Source: VXRJ01 sp965246995 (GTDB taxonomy: Bacteria > Acidobacteriota > Vicinamibacteria > Vicinamibacterales > UBA8438). Taken from it: 64,000 nt of DNA. Numbering within the stretch: the first letter of the stretch is position 1; each line of letters begins with the position of its first letter. The notes under the pieces were generated by a model, which was not told where the DNA came from, searched no databases, and worked only from the letters and a program-made list of their open reading frames with translations. Position numbers and translations under genes: made by a program. Location: positions 434,001 to 498,000 of the forward strand of contig OZ252008.1 in NCBI GenBank assembly GCA_965246995.1, in the 5' to 3' direction. Of the stretch, positions 35,475 through 43,778 are shown piece by piece.

Positions 35475-36755
35475 TCAAGCTTCATCCGGCAGCAGCGACC
35501 CCTGACCGTCATGGACGTCGGCCGCTTGGTATCGCACCGGCGTCGGTCTCGCGAGCCTCTTGACGCGCTTTTCGCTGGTACCCCTTTTCAGCCAAGCTTG
35601 CACCAGCTTCTTCGGCAAGCCGAGGCGCTGGACAATGTCATCGGGGATGATGGGTTCCGAAGTGGTTGCGTCTTCCATCCATCGCAGGAACCGCCAATAG
35701 AGGTCGTCACTGCAAGCCGCATCTGTCTTTGCTGGACTCAGGCCCCCATCCGCCAACTCGGCACTTGCGGGCATCACTTCGGTTCCGTCGGTTGCCATCC
35801 TTCCGGCTCCGGCAACTGGCGATGCTTGACTCTCGGCCAACTCATCGAAGCTGTCCGGCCGGAGGTGGAGCGGGAGCCAGCGCGCACCGCGCGTGACGAG
35901 TGCGGAGTTTCCTGAGACCGGACTGTCGTTTCGTTTGACCCACAGTGGCACCCAGGTCGCCTTCAGGTTCTCGACGGCTCCGTTCCAGGTGCCGCCTCGT
36001 TCCGGTTTGCTGCACACAGCCACGCCGGCGTCGGCCAGGCAATAGATGTACTTGTTGCGCGACATCGCGCTGCCCACATGGAAACGCGCCTCCGGGTTAA
36101 ACGGGGTGACGAGCGCCAAGTCGTTCGACACGAGGTACTTGCGATACTTCGCCGACGTGGCGGATCGCAGCAGGCTGTCGGCCAGAACGCCAACCGCCAT
36201 TCCCTCACTCTCGAGAGCGCCCAGCATGGCGCACTGGTCGATGCCTCGGGCGCCCCCGGAGACAATGGTTCTTCCCTGCTCCGCCGCCTGCCTCCCCAGG
36301 TCTTCCGCAAAACGCAGATCTTCGTCATCGGCCTTGCGGGATCCCACTACCGCGATACCGCCAGCGTTCAATAGGCCCCTGTTTCCGCAACCGAACAGTG
36401 CGGCTGGCGCCTTCGCTCGAAGGCGTTTCTTCAACCGATCCGGGTACTCGGCATCCGAACGCGTCAGCACCCACAGACCCGCTCGCTGCCACTTCTCGAG
36501 AGCAAGTCCGAGCGCGGCGCCCCGATTCAGCAACGCCTCCAAACGCACGAGCGGGACGGCAGGATCCGTCCAGCCGGCGACGAGCCCCCGCCAGCCGGTG
36601 TCGAGCAGGGAGGCCGGCGCCAACTTGTGGTCCTTCAGCCAGATCGCGAAACGGGCCCATTCGCTGTTGGACAGCGGCCGCGCGTCCCCCGGATCGGCTC
36701 TGCCCAACGACGCGGTCAGGAGAAGGATGGCCTGGGCGTGCGGTGTCGGAAGCAT
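35475..36755 (-). CDS. DprA/Smf-like nucleotide-binding protein, RqlI/PsyrA-type partner
   Basis: The start at 36755 lies 1 nt after the helicase stop, so the pair is one operon. The middle of the protein is a DprA Rossmann domain: DAEYPDRLKKRL before it, then AGGIAVVGSRKADDEDLRFA, GRTIVSGGARGIDQCAMLGA and 'FNPEARFHVGSAMSRNKYIYCLADA'. The C-terminal ~70 residues form a winged-helix-like segment (DDIVQRLGLPKKLVQAWLKR). DprA itself loads RecA during transformation; a DprA-like gene downstream of an extended RecQ is the arrangement of RqlHI in E. coli and of the PsyrTA toxin-antitoxin/defence pair, in which this component restrains the helicase. An alternative is a stand-alone dprA, which the coupling argues against. 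Confidence 0.85.
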   Translation of the reverse strand: MLPTPHAQAILLLTASLGRADPGDARPLSNSEWARFAIWLKDHKLAPASLLDTGWRGLVAGWTDPAVPLVRLEALLNRGAALGLALEKWQRAGLWVLTRSDAEYPDRLKKRLRAKAPAALFGCGNRGLLNAGGIAVVGSRKADDEDLRFAEDLGRQAAEQGRTIVSGGARGIDQCAMLGALESEGMAVGVLADSLLRSATSAKYRKYLVSNDLALVTPFNPEARFHVGSAMSRNKYIYCLADAGVAVCSKPERGGTWNGAVENLKATWVPLWVKRNDSPVSGNSALVTRGARWLPLHLRPDSFDELAESQASPVAGAGRMATDGTEVMPASAELADGGLSPAKTDAACSDDLYWRFLRWMEDATTSEPIIPDDIVQRLGLPKKLVQAWLKRGTSEKRVKRLARPTPVRYQAADVHDGQGSLLPDEA

Positions 36756-36756
36756 G

Positions 36757-38871
36757 TCAGGCACCTGGGTTTGACGTCGCCAGCGCCAGCGGCCAGACAG
36801 GACCGCCACCGGCCCGCCGGAGCAACGCGGCCACGACCGTGAGCGTCCAGCCCGAATCGATTACGTCGTCCACGAGCAGCACGGGACCGTCCGGCAGATC
36901 GCCACTCACGGCAAAAGCGCCGTCCAGATTGCGGCATTGGTGCGTTGCGTTCCGCTGTTCCTTTTGAGGAGCGTTCCTCTTCACCTTTGTCAAGACCGGC
37001 ACGAATGGCAGCGCCAGCGCGGTCGCAAGGCGCTCGGCGAAGTCAGGCACCAGCGTAGGGCGATTGTACGACGGCACGCAGGTAACCCACAGCGGTGGAG
37101 GATCCGGTCGCCAGCGGTTGCGAACCATCTCGGCCGCTGCGGCGACCAGCGAGTCCCGGAAGCGACCCGCAGCCTTGTCCTGCGCGACGACCCTACCCCA
37201 GCCCGCATCGCCCCACCGCGAGAGTATCCGGCCCGTTTTGGCGTCCAGCGCGCCCGTGAGATTCCCTGAGAACCCGTACTCGGGAAGCAAGCCGCTCCAC
37301 ACCTGCTTCCTGCACTCCAATGGAATGTCCGTCTGACGAAGAAAACGGGTCGCCGCGACCACCCGCTCCTGGGAATACGCCGGCTCGAGAATGGGCGCTC
37401 CCCGGCACGATGCACATCTGCCGCAGGGCCGCGGGTCGGGGTCGTCGAGCAATCCGGCCAGAAACGCCATCAGGCACCCCTGCTCGTCGAGGTAAGTCTG
37501 AACTTCCCGCCATTCCGTCTCGCGTTGCCGCGTCAGGCGCTGAATGCGATCATGATCCATCCGATAGGCAACCGGCGTTCTCCGCCACCTGGAACCGTCC
37601 TTCGTGATCGGGGCCGGGTTGTCCACGGACAGAACCTTGAGGACCTTCTCTATCTGTCCGTAGCGAAGGTTCAACGAGGCCTCCAGCTCCCGGACGCTCA
37701 GGCCGTCGCTCTCTTCAAGCGCGTCGAGGACCGCTGTCACCCATTCCTCTCTGGGAAACGCGGCGTTGCGGAAGTACTCGTGGATCTCCGCGTCTTCCGT
37801 ACCCGACATGAGTATCCCGAGAGCGCGCTCAACGCCGCGTCCGGCGCGGCCAACTTGCTGATAGTAGGCGACGATGGATCCTGGAGCCTGGTAGTGCACG
37901 ACGAACTCGAGGTCGGGCTTGTCGTAGCCCATTCCCAGAGCCGTGGTTGCCACCAGCGCCTTCAGCTCGTTGCGGCCCAGTGCGAGCTCCAGTCGGCGGC
38001 GGTAGGCGTTGGAGTCCTCGTAACGCTCGTGCGTGACACCGCTGTAGTAGGGACGCGCCACAACCCCACCTTGATCATGTCCGCACAGATTCAGCCATGC
38101 CGAAACCTGTTCTGCATCGCGTTTGGTTAGCGTATAGATGATTCCCGTCCCTGGCAGTTCGTCGAGGTGGTCGGCAAGCCACGCAAGGCGCTCTGCTTGG
38201 GTCGGCAGGCGCATGGTCTGCAGGAATAGCGTTTCCCGCATGAGAGCGCCGCGCTGGACGATCGCCTGCCCGAGTTGTGACTGAGCATCCGCGACTACGC
38301 GATCGTTGGCTGTCGCGGTCGTGCCCAGTATCGGCATGTTGTCCGGCATCCGTTGCAGGACGTTGACAAGACGCCGATAGTCGGGACGAAAGTCGTGACC
38401 CCAGTCAGATATGCAGTGCACTTCGTCCACCACCAGGAGGCCGATACGTGCAGAAACCGGCAGCAGGACGTCCTCGACAAACTCATCGTTCGCCAGTCGC
38501 TCTGGCGATACCAGCATCACGTCGGCTTCGTCGTCCTGTACCGCGCGCTGAACGGCCTGCCACTCGTCCCTGTTGGTGGAATTGATGGTGAGCGCCCGGA
38601 TGCCAAGCCGTTCGGCAGCCTGGATCTGATTGCGCATGAGGGCGAGCAGAGGCGACACGATCAGAGTCGGTCCGCCGCCGAGGTCCCTGAGCATGCGTGT
38701 CGCGATGAAATAGACCGAGCTCTTCCCCCATCCGGTTCGCTGAACCACGAGCAGCCGCGCCTTGTGGTTGACGATCGAGTTGATGGCTTCCCACTGTCCG
38801 TCCCGGAAAACGGCATTCTCGTCGTTGAGCTGGCGCCTCAGCAGAGCGAGGGCGGTCGAGCGTTCAGTCAT
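36757..38871 (-). CDS. RecQ-like helicase with C-terminal phosphoribosyltransferase domain (RqlH/PsyrT type)
   Basis: A ~704-residue protein from the ATG at 38871. SF2/RecQ motifs are complete: LVVQRTGWGKSSVYFIATRM, SPLLALMRNQIQAAERLGI, LLVVDEVHCISDWGHDFRPD, GTTATANDRV, ALVATTALGMGYDKPDLEFV and VAYYQQVGRAGRG. A cysteine cluster PCGRCASCRG stands for the zinc module. The last ~150 residues hold a PRTase domain with the PRPP signature GPVLLVDDVIDSGWTLTVVA. This extended RecQ-PRTase architecture is the one described for RqlH/PsyrT. Together with the DprA-like gene it makes a two-gene defence candidate convergent with the type I locus. Confidence 0.88.
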   Translation of the reverse strand: MTERSTALALLRRQLNDENAVFRDGQWEAINSIVNHKARLLVVQRTGWGKSSVYFIATRMLRDLGGGPTLIVSPLLALMRNQIQAAERLGIRALTINSTNRDEWQAVQRAVQDDEADVMLVSPERLANDEFVEDVLLPVSARIGLLVVDEVHCISDWGHDFRPDYRRLVNVLQRMPDNMPILGTTATANDRVVADAQSQLGQAIVQRGALMRETLFLQTMRLPTQAERLAWLADHLDELPGTGIIYTLTKRDAEQVSAWLNLCGHDQGGVVARPYYSGVTHERYEDSNAYRRRLELALGRNELKALVATTALGMGYDKPDLEFVVHYQAPGSIVAYYQQVGRAGRGVERALGILMSGTEDAEIHEYFRNAAFPREEWVTAVLDALEESDGLSVRELEASLNLRYGQIEKVLKVLSVDNPAPITKDGSRWRRTPVAYRMDHDRIQRLTRQRETEWREVQTYLDEQGCLMAFLAGLLDDPDPRPCGRCASCRGAPILEPAYSQERVVAATRFLRQTDIPLECRKQVWSGLLPEYGFSGNLTGALDAKTGRILSRWGDAGWGRVVAQDKAAGRFRDSLVAAAAEMVRNRWRPDPPPLWVTCVPSYNRPTLVPDFAERLATALALPFVPVLTKVKRNAPQKEQRNATHQCRNLDGAFAVSGDLPDGPVLLVDDVIDSGWTLTVVAALLRRAGGGPVWPLALATSNPGA

Positions 38872-38946
38872 GGCACTCGTGAAGACGATGGCGACCAGTG
38901 GCTCCCACAGGTGCAGCAAGAGGTGCGACTCGGCAAGCACACACAC

Positions 38947-39206
38947 CGGGGTGGCCTCCCCTCACCCGGCGGCGGGTGGGGAAGTGGATCGTCGACTTCA
39001 GGCGTCATGGGGCGCATTCAGCGTAGCCGATGATGGCCGTGTCGCCCGAGCCTATCCGGACGCCCGCGCGGCGCGTAGAAGTCCGGGCTTGGGAAGCTCG
39101 AAGTCCCTGATGGCCGTAACCGTCGTCAGGAAGATGATCAACGACAACTATTTTGGCCGGTCGTGGGAAGCGGAGATCGGCCGGTTCGTGGACGGCGCGA
39201 GGGGCG
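38947..39206. other. Intergenic stretch, nothing supportable
   Basis: Between the helicase start and the left end of the IS21-derived element only short unconvincing frames occur. The promoter of the helicase operon should lie here, but no clear -35/-10 pair or dyad was seen. Confidence 0.4.
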
Positions 39207-40535
39207 TGTGAGACTGCCTGTTTTCCTCGGAGGACGGGTTGGTCACAGACGCGCAGGTTCGGCGATTGCGGGAGAAACGGATGACCGGGAAGACGTTGGC
39301 GGCGGCCGCGGCGGCGGCAGGCGTGAGCGAGCGGACGGCGCGCCGCTGGCAGAGCGGGGCGTTGCCGTCGACGGCGAAGGCGCCGCGGACGTGGCGGACG
39401 CGGGAGGACCCGTTCGGCGACGTGTGGGAGACGGAGGTGGTGCCGCAGCTAGTGGCCGACACGGAGGGACGGCTGCAGGCGCTGACGCTGTTCAGGTGGC
39501 TGTGCCGGCGGCATCCGGGTCGCTTTCCGGTGGGGCAGCTGCGAACGTTGCAGCGGCGTGTCCGCGAGTGGCGGGCGCAGGACGGACCGGACCGCGAGGT
39601 GTACTTCGAGCAGGTGGCGGTTCCGGGCCGGGAAGCGGCGTTCGACTTCACGGACGCGAGCTCGCTGGGGGTGACGATTCGGGGGGTCGCGTTCCCGCAC
39701 CTGTTGTTCGAGTGGGTACTGAGCTACAGCCGGTGGACGTATGTGGCGCTGGCGCTGAGCGAGACGTTCGAGGCGCTGGTGGCCGGCCTGCAGGGTGCGC
39801 TGTGGGCGTTGGGCGCGGTGCCGGCGGTGCTTCGACACGACAACCTGTCGGCGGCGACGCACGAGCTGAAGCGCAGCGGCGGGCGGCAGTTGACGGTGCG
39901 GTTCCAGCAGGTGCTGGACCACTACGGGCTGCGCTCGTCGCGGATCCAGCCGGGGAAGCCTCACGAGAACGGGGTCGCCGAGCAATCCCACTTCCGGACG
40001 AAGACCGCCCTCGAGCAGGCGTTGCTGTTGCGGGGCGACACGGACTTCGACGACGAGGCGGCGTATCTGCGCTTCGTGCGGGCGGTGGTCGACGAGGCGC
40101 TGAATAGGGCGGCGGCGGCGCGGCTGGCCGCGGAGCGTCCGTACCTGCGGCCGTTGCCGGCGGCCCGGATCCCGGAGTACACGACGTTGCGCACAGACAA
40201 CGGCCCAGAATTCTGTGGCCGCGCCATGCTGACGTGGGCCCATGCCCGCGGGGTCACGCTTCGCCTTATCGAGCCGGGCAAGCCGAACCAGAACGCCTAC
40301 ATCGAATCGTTCAACGGCCGGTTCCGCGACGAATGCCTCAACGAGCATTGGTTCACGAGCTTGGCGCATGCACAGGCGATCATCAAAGCCTGGCGCCGCG
40401 AATACAACGAGGAGCGACCGAAGAAGGGGCTGGGTGGGCTGACGCCTGCTTACTATGCAAAGCAACTGATGGCGAACGGCAGTACAGTCACCGTCGGACT
40501 CTAAACCGACCCGCTACTGAAAGAGGGGGGACGTC
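39207..40535 (+). mobile_element. Hybrid element: IS21 left end, IS3-type right end
   Basis: TGTGAGACTGCCTG at 39207 has the form of an IS21 terminus and precedes an IstA-like start; the right border AACCGACCCGCTACTGAAAG with GAGGGGGGACGTC (about 40505-40535) looks like an IS3 terminus. No IstB gene follows. The two halves meet inside the transposase gene. Confidence 0.5.
39239..40504 (+). CDS. Chimeric transposase: IS21 IstA (N-terminal ~315 aa) fused in frame to IS3 OrfB (C-terminal ~105 aa)
   Basis: The TTG at 39239 follows GGAGGA with good spacing. Residues 1-~315 are IstA-like: TDAQVRRLREKRMTGKTLAA, AFDFTDASSLGVTIRGVAFP (first Asp), VPAVLRHDNLSAATHELKRS (second Asp), GKPHENGVAEQSHFRTKTAL (Glu). 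At about nucleotide 40180 the sequence switches, in frame, to TLRTDNGPEFCGRAMLTWAH, PGKPNQNAYIESFNGRFRDE and RREYNEERPKKGLGGLTPAY, the end of an IS3-family OrfB. The product therefore carries a full IstA catalytic triad plus an IS3 D-E pair. Whether it is active is unknown; IstB is absent. Confidence 0.8.
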   Translation: MVTDAQVRRLREKRMTGKTLAAAAAAAGVSERTARRWQSGALPSTAKAPRTWRTREDPFGDVWETEVVPQLVADTEGRLQALTLFRWLCRRHPGRFPVGQLRTLQRRVREWRAQDGPDREVYFEQVAVPGREAAFDFTDASSLGVTIRGVAFPHLLFEWVLSYSRWTYVALALSETFEALVAGLQGALWALGAVPAVLRHDNLSAATHELKRSGGRQLTVRFQQVLDHYGLRSSRIQPGKPHENGVAEQSHFRTKTALEQALLLRGDTDFDDEAAYLRFVRAVVDEALNRAAAARLAAERPYLRPLPAARIPEYTTLRTDNGPEFCGRAMLTWAHARGVTLRLIEPGKPNQNAYIESFNGRFRDECLNEHWFTSLAHAQAIIKAWRREYNEERPKKGLGGLTPAYYAKQLMANGSTVTVGL

Positions 40536-40659
40536 GTATGGGCACGGACTGCCAGCGGCTGGACAGCCCGGCGCGCGCTGGAGCGAAGAGACCGACGCAG
40601 GCCGCGATGAAGACGACGATGGAGAGAAGCCCAAGGATTGTGCCGAGGAAAGTCATCAT
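40536..40659 (-). pseudogene. Small single-pass membrane protein, 3' end cut by the IS3-type border
   Basis: From the ATG at 40659 (or 40656) the product starts MMTFLGTILGLLSIVVFIAA CVGLFAPAR, a strong N-terminal membrane helix, followed by SRWQSVPI where it runs into the IS3-like terminus. It lies 11 bp after the DUF1640-like gene and shares its direction. Confidence 0.5.
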
Positions 40660-40669
40660 GGTGACGCCC

Positions 40670-40906
40670 TCAACCACCAAAGAGCCGCACGGCCGCGATG
40701 ACGATGCCAGCGCCGGCCAGCGCAGCGCCGACGATCCACTTCACCAGTCGTAGTTCGAGGCTCACCAGCTCAGCCCGCAGCTCGGCGCGGGTGACGTGCT
40801 CGCCCTGGTCGGCGGCTTGGCGCACGGCGGCAGTGATGGCGTCGGCGTGCTTCGGGTCGATGCCGGCGTCGGTCAACGTGCGAGCGATGGCGTGCGTGTC
40901 CAACAC
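40670..40906 (-). CDS. Small DUF1640-like protein: coiled coil plus C-terminal membrane anchor
   Basis: The GTG at 40906 has GGAG 6 nt upstream. The 78-residue product reads LDTHAIARTLTDAGIDPKHA, then a helical segment with ADQGEHVTRAELRAELVSLE, and ends with the membrane helix LVKWIVGAALAGAGIVIAAV. This is the layout of short DUF1640 (CCDC90-like) proteins, often carried on plasmids and integrated elements. Function unknown. Confidence 0.65.
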   Translation of the reverse strand: MLDTHAIARTLTDAGIDPKHADAITAAVRQAADQGEHVTRAELRAELVSLELRLVKWIVGAALAGAGIVIAAVRLFGG

Positions 40907-41071
40907 GGCGTACTCCAGTCGGCTCAGTCTAGCGCATAGTCCGCTCACTCCGATCGGTGTTCACTCCCGGCGGCGAACGGCAGCTGCACCTGCTTCGGCT
41001 TCTTCTTCGGTGTCGATGTGTTGCGCGGTCGTTTTTTTTGACCGCCCTTCTTCTCCACCTGTCCGCCGCCG

Positions 41072-42353
41072 CTAGCGGCTCGGCCCGAAGTCGCGGTCGT
41101 AGTCTCGTTCATGTGTGCGCTCCGATGTGATGCCCATGTGCGCCAGGGCGCCGTTGGCGATGCGCGCGAGGGCGCGGTCGGCCTCGACCCCCGGTTGCAA
41201 CCCTTGGCTCTTGAGTTCTTGCGCGATCGCCGCGAGATCCTGCTGGCGCAGCATGACTGGTTCTTTCATCGCGCGCTCGTACGTGCGCTGCGCGCGGCGG
41301 TCCACCTCCAGCGCCTGCGCGCTGTGCTCGCGGCCCAGGGCGGCGCGGTCCTCGCGCTGGTCCCGCTCCAGGTCGTGCCGCCACCGGTCGAGCACGAACG
41401 CTTTCCCGCGAATCACGCCGCCGAGGTCGCTCCAGAATCCCCGGCTCGTGCGCCACCGCTCGACCCGGCCGCGCAGCGATCGCGCGTCCCAGTCGAGCCG
41501 ATCTCGCTCGTCCTCCTGGCGGGCGTACAGCGCCGCCCACTCCCGGCGCTGCGTCTCGTCCAGCGGCGCGCGTGCCTCGTCGCGGCGGGCGCGCACCGTC
41601 TGCCATTTGCGCTGTTCGTCCACGCGCCGTACCGCCACGCCCGCCATGGCCAGCGCCGTCCGGCCGTCCGCGATCGGAACCCGCGCAATGCGGCCGCACT
41701 GGGTGCGGCGGTAGTGGGCGTCCCCGGTGGCGTGCCAGTCGTACATCGAGGCGGTGCGGGTCGGGTCGTACTGCGGCCCGACGAGGCGGCGATCCCGGTT
41801 GTGCTCCACGCGCCGGGGACACTGGATGCGGCCCTGCTTCCGCTCGTACGATTCGGCCCACCGCGAGAGTTGCAGCCGCGACTGGCTCAAGGGCGCGGCG
41901 CGCCCATCCTCGGTCGACACCCGGTTCGCCACCACGTGCACATGAGGCGTCGTGCCGTCGCGGTGCGCGACCAGCACGGCCTGGTGGTCCTCGAGGCCGA
42001 GCGCCCGCAGGCTCGCTCTGGCGGCATTGACCATCGTGGCGTGCTGGGGTTTCTCACCAGGCCCCCAGGACAACGAGTAGTGCGTCACGGGTTTCTCTAG
42101 CCGACGGCCGCCGGCACGGACGCCGGCGAGCGCCTTGAGTTCGTTAGCGTAGGTCACCGTCGCCGCCATCTGCCGCGCCGCCACGCGCGTCATCGGTGGC
42201 CAGATTCACCGTCTCGGTCCACGCCACGCGGGACCGCGCGCCGGACGGCGCGGCCGGGCGCTCAGCCTCGCGGTCCCGGTCACGCGGTTCGCCGAGGCAG
42301 TACGCGATCGTGCCCCGGAAGCTCGCCCCGCTCCGATGGAGTTTGCAAATCAT
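41072..42353 (-). pseudogene. MobA/VirD2-like relaxase, split by a frameshift
   Basis: The N-terminal piece (42353 down to about 42190) starts MICKLHRSGASFRGTIAYCL and reaches RVAWTETVNLATDD. The rest follows in another frame from ~42190: ARQMAATVTYANELKALAGV, THYSLSWGPGEKPQHATMVN, LVAHRDGTTPHVHVVANRVS (the histidine triad of the relaxase) and a long coiled, charged C-terminus ending DRDFGPSR at 41072. One indel restores a ~425-residue relaxase. It overlaps the mobC stop (ATGA at 42353). An internal ATG at 42193 could start the second piece separately, but that product would lack the catalytic N-terminus. Confidence 0.75.
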
Positions 42354-42661
42354 CAGTCGGACGCCTGCGGCAGCAGCTGCAGGAGCAACGCCCGCAGCCG
42401 CTCGAACGCGACCCGCGTGCCTTTCGGGAGCAGGCGGCCCTGATGCAGACAGCGGGCGATCTGGTTCACGTTCACCGCGAGCCGCGACACCTCGCGGAAC
42501 TCCGCCGCGGCTAACCGCCGCGGCGAGGCCACCCGCAGCCGCTCGCTCAGCGCGCGCTGCCGGAGGTAGTCCGGCACCGGCAGCCGCGCCTCCGACGCCC
42601 GCCGCCGCAGCTCCACCAGCTCGCCGTCGCGTAGCGAGAGCGTCACCTGGTGGCGGCGCAA
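42353..42661 (-). CDS. mobC: MobC-like relaxosome accessory protein
   Basis: A 102-residue basic protein with a ribbon-helix-helix-like start (RRHQVTLSLRDGELVELRRR, LPVPDYLRQRALSERL) and the MobC hallmark SRLAVNVNQIARCLHQGRLL. MobC helps the relaxase to open oriT. The gene is translationally coupled with the relaxase and begins 25 bp from the oriT-like hairpin. Confidence 0.85.
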   Translation of the reverse strand: MRRHQVTLSLRDGELVELRRRASEARLPVPDYLRQRALSERLRVASPRRLAAAEFREVSRLAVNVNQIARCLHQGRLLPKGTRVAFERLRALLLQLLPQASD

Positions 42662-42685
42662 CGCGGTCAGCGGCAGCGTGGGACG

Positions 42686-42714
42686 GGCCGGAAGGTGCCT
42701 TCCGGCCTAAGTGC
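42686..42714. other. Putative origin of transfer (oriT): hairpin followed by TAAGTGC
   Basis: GGCCGGAAGG (42686-42695) and CCTTCCGGCC (42698-42707) are perfect 10-bp arms around TG. They are followed at once by TAAGTGCT, similar to the nick region of the RSF1010/pTi (MOBQ) oriT class (hairpin then TAAGTGCG or TAAATGCG). The location beside mobC and the relaxase gene supports the call. Confidence 0.6.
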
Positions 42715-42892
42715 TTCGTGAGCCGGAGCGGGCGGCCTGGTCACCCGGAGGGCCGGAGCGCAGCGGAGGACGGCAGAGCCGTTGACCTGGCCGACGGCGT
42801 AGGCTATTCGGGCTGTTTGCTTGGGAAATCCACAGCGAGAAGGCTTGTACTTACTTGGTACGTACTACTTGTCTTACCTACTTGTACGTACC

Positions 42893-42969
42893 GTTGGCGT
42901 TTATGCGAAGGATTTGGACCGTTTTGTTGGTGTTTATGCGAAGGAGGCCGTTGGTGTTTATGCGTTGAA
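42893..42969 (+). repeat. Three iterons (GTTGGYGTTTATGCG), plasmid origin relic
   Basis: Direct repeats GTTGGCGTTTATGCGAAGGA (42893), GTTGGTGTTTATGCGAAGGA (42926) and GTTGGTGTTTATGCGTTGAA (42950) are spaced 33 and 24 bp. Around them are AT-richer sequence, repeated GTACGTA blocks (42858-42890) and a DnaA-box-like TTTTCCACA on the complement at about 42993. No rep gene is adjacent, so replication function is probably lost. Confidence 0.65.
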
Positions 42970-43049
42970 AACTCCCCTAAATCGCAGGGATTTGTGGAAA
43001 ACGCGACCACCGGCGGCCTGGGCGGGTAGACGTCACCGGCAACCACGGG

Positions 43050-43610
43050 TCAAAGGCGAGCTAGAATCTCGGACTTTTTTGCCGAGAACTCCTCGTCAGT
43101 GAGCACACCAGCTGCATGGAGTTTTCCAAGCCTTTCGAGTTGGTCGACGGGGTCCGTCGGTTGCTCAGATGAGGATGCAGCGCTCGACTTCGTCGCCGCC
43201 ATCTGCGTCTTAACCGTGTCGACGAAGGCGCGTACGTCGCCTTCAATCCACTTCATCTTGCAGCTGTTGCCGGACACGAAGAAGCTGATGTAGTGGCCCA
43301 TCAGGTTCTTGCCCATCTCCATTGAAGAGATGTTCGCGTAGGGTAATGCCTCAAAGTCGTACCCGAGCAACTTCTTCGCGTAGAAGAGCAGCCGCTGATT
43401 CGTCGCAATAAAGATCCCTTTTCGGACGGAGTCTGCCCCCATGATCTTGGTTTCGTAGACGCCGCGAACGGTCTGTAGTGGTTGTTCTCCTTCGCTGAAA
43501 TGCTCTTTTGCCCGTTCTAGTAGCTTGCCGAACCTCGCCTGGGCGCTCTCCTCCTTCGCCTTGGCGAGCTTCGCCCTCAACTCGATCTTCTTTTTTTCGA
43601 TCTCATCCAT
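43050..43610 (-). CDS. Bacterial PH-domain protein with C-terminal SHOCT motif
   Basis: The ATG at 43610 has GGAGG 5 nt upstream. The 186-residue product begins with a charged helix (DEIEKKKIELRAKLAKAKEE), then a bPH domain (VRKGIFIATNQRLLFYAKKL, FEALPYANISSMEMGKNLMG), and ends with the short SHOCT helix-turn QLERLGKLHAAGVLTDEEFS AKKSEIL. Such proteins are thought to be regulatory or oligomerising modules and often accompany phage or plasmid genes. An upstream in-frame extension to 43769 has no ribosome site. Confidence 0.85.
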   Translation of the reverse strand: MDEIEKKKIELRAKLAKAKEESAQARFGKLLERAKEHFSEGEQPLQTVRGVYETKIMGADSVRKGIFIATNQRLLFYAKKLLGYDFEALPYANISSMEMGKNLMGHYISFFVSGNSCKMKWIEGDVRAFVDTVKTQMAATKSSAASSSEQPTDPVDQLERLGKLHAAGVLTDEEFSAKKSEILARL

Positions 43611-43778
43611 CGTCGCCTCCTGCGCGTTCGTGTCACCGTGCCTTTTGAGTTCGAGCGCCATTGTGAAGCGGCAGCGGCGGCAATTCCGCTGGTATTTGTT
43701 TAGCGGGGTGGTTTCGTGACGCGCGAGATCCAACATTTTGGACTTGTACTTTTCTAGGGGATCTGGCATAACGGTGGG

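Noticed and set aside
38947..39238. Short frame ending RKMINDNYFGRSWEAEI before the chimeric transposase
   Set aside because: No start signal, no recognisable family, and it runs into the IS21 terminus.
41000..41071. Lysine-rich frame after the relaxase stop
   Set aside because: Reads like a basic tail but has no start, and an eight-base homopolymer makes the frame doubtful.
42893..42969. Possible CRISPR array
   Set aside because: Three 15-20 bp repeats with 4-13 bp gaps and a neighbouring mob region fit iterons, not CRISPR.
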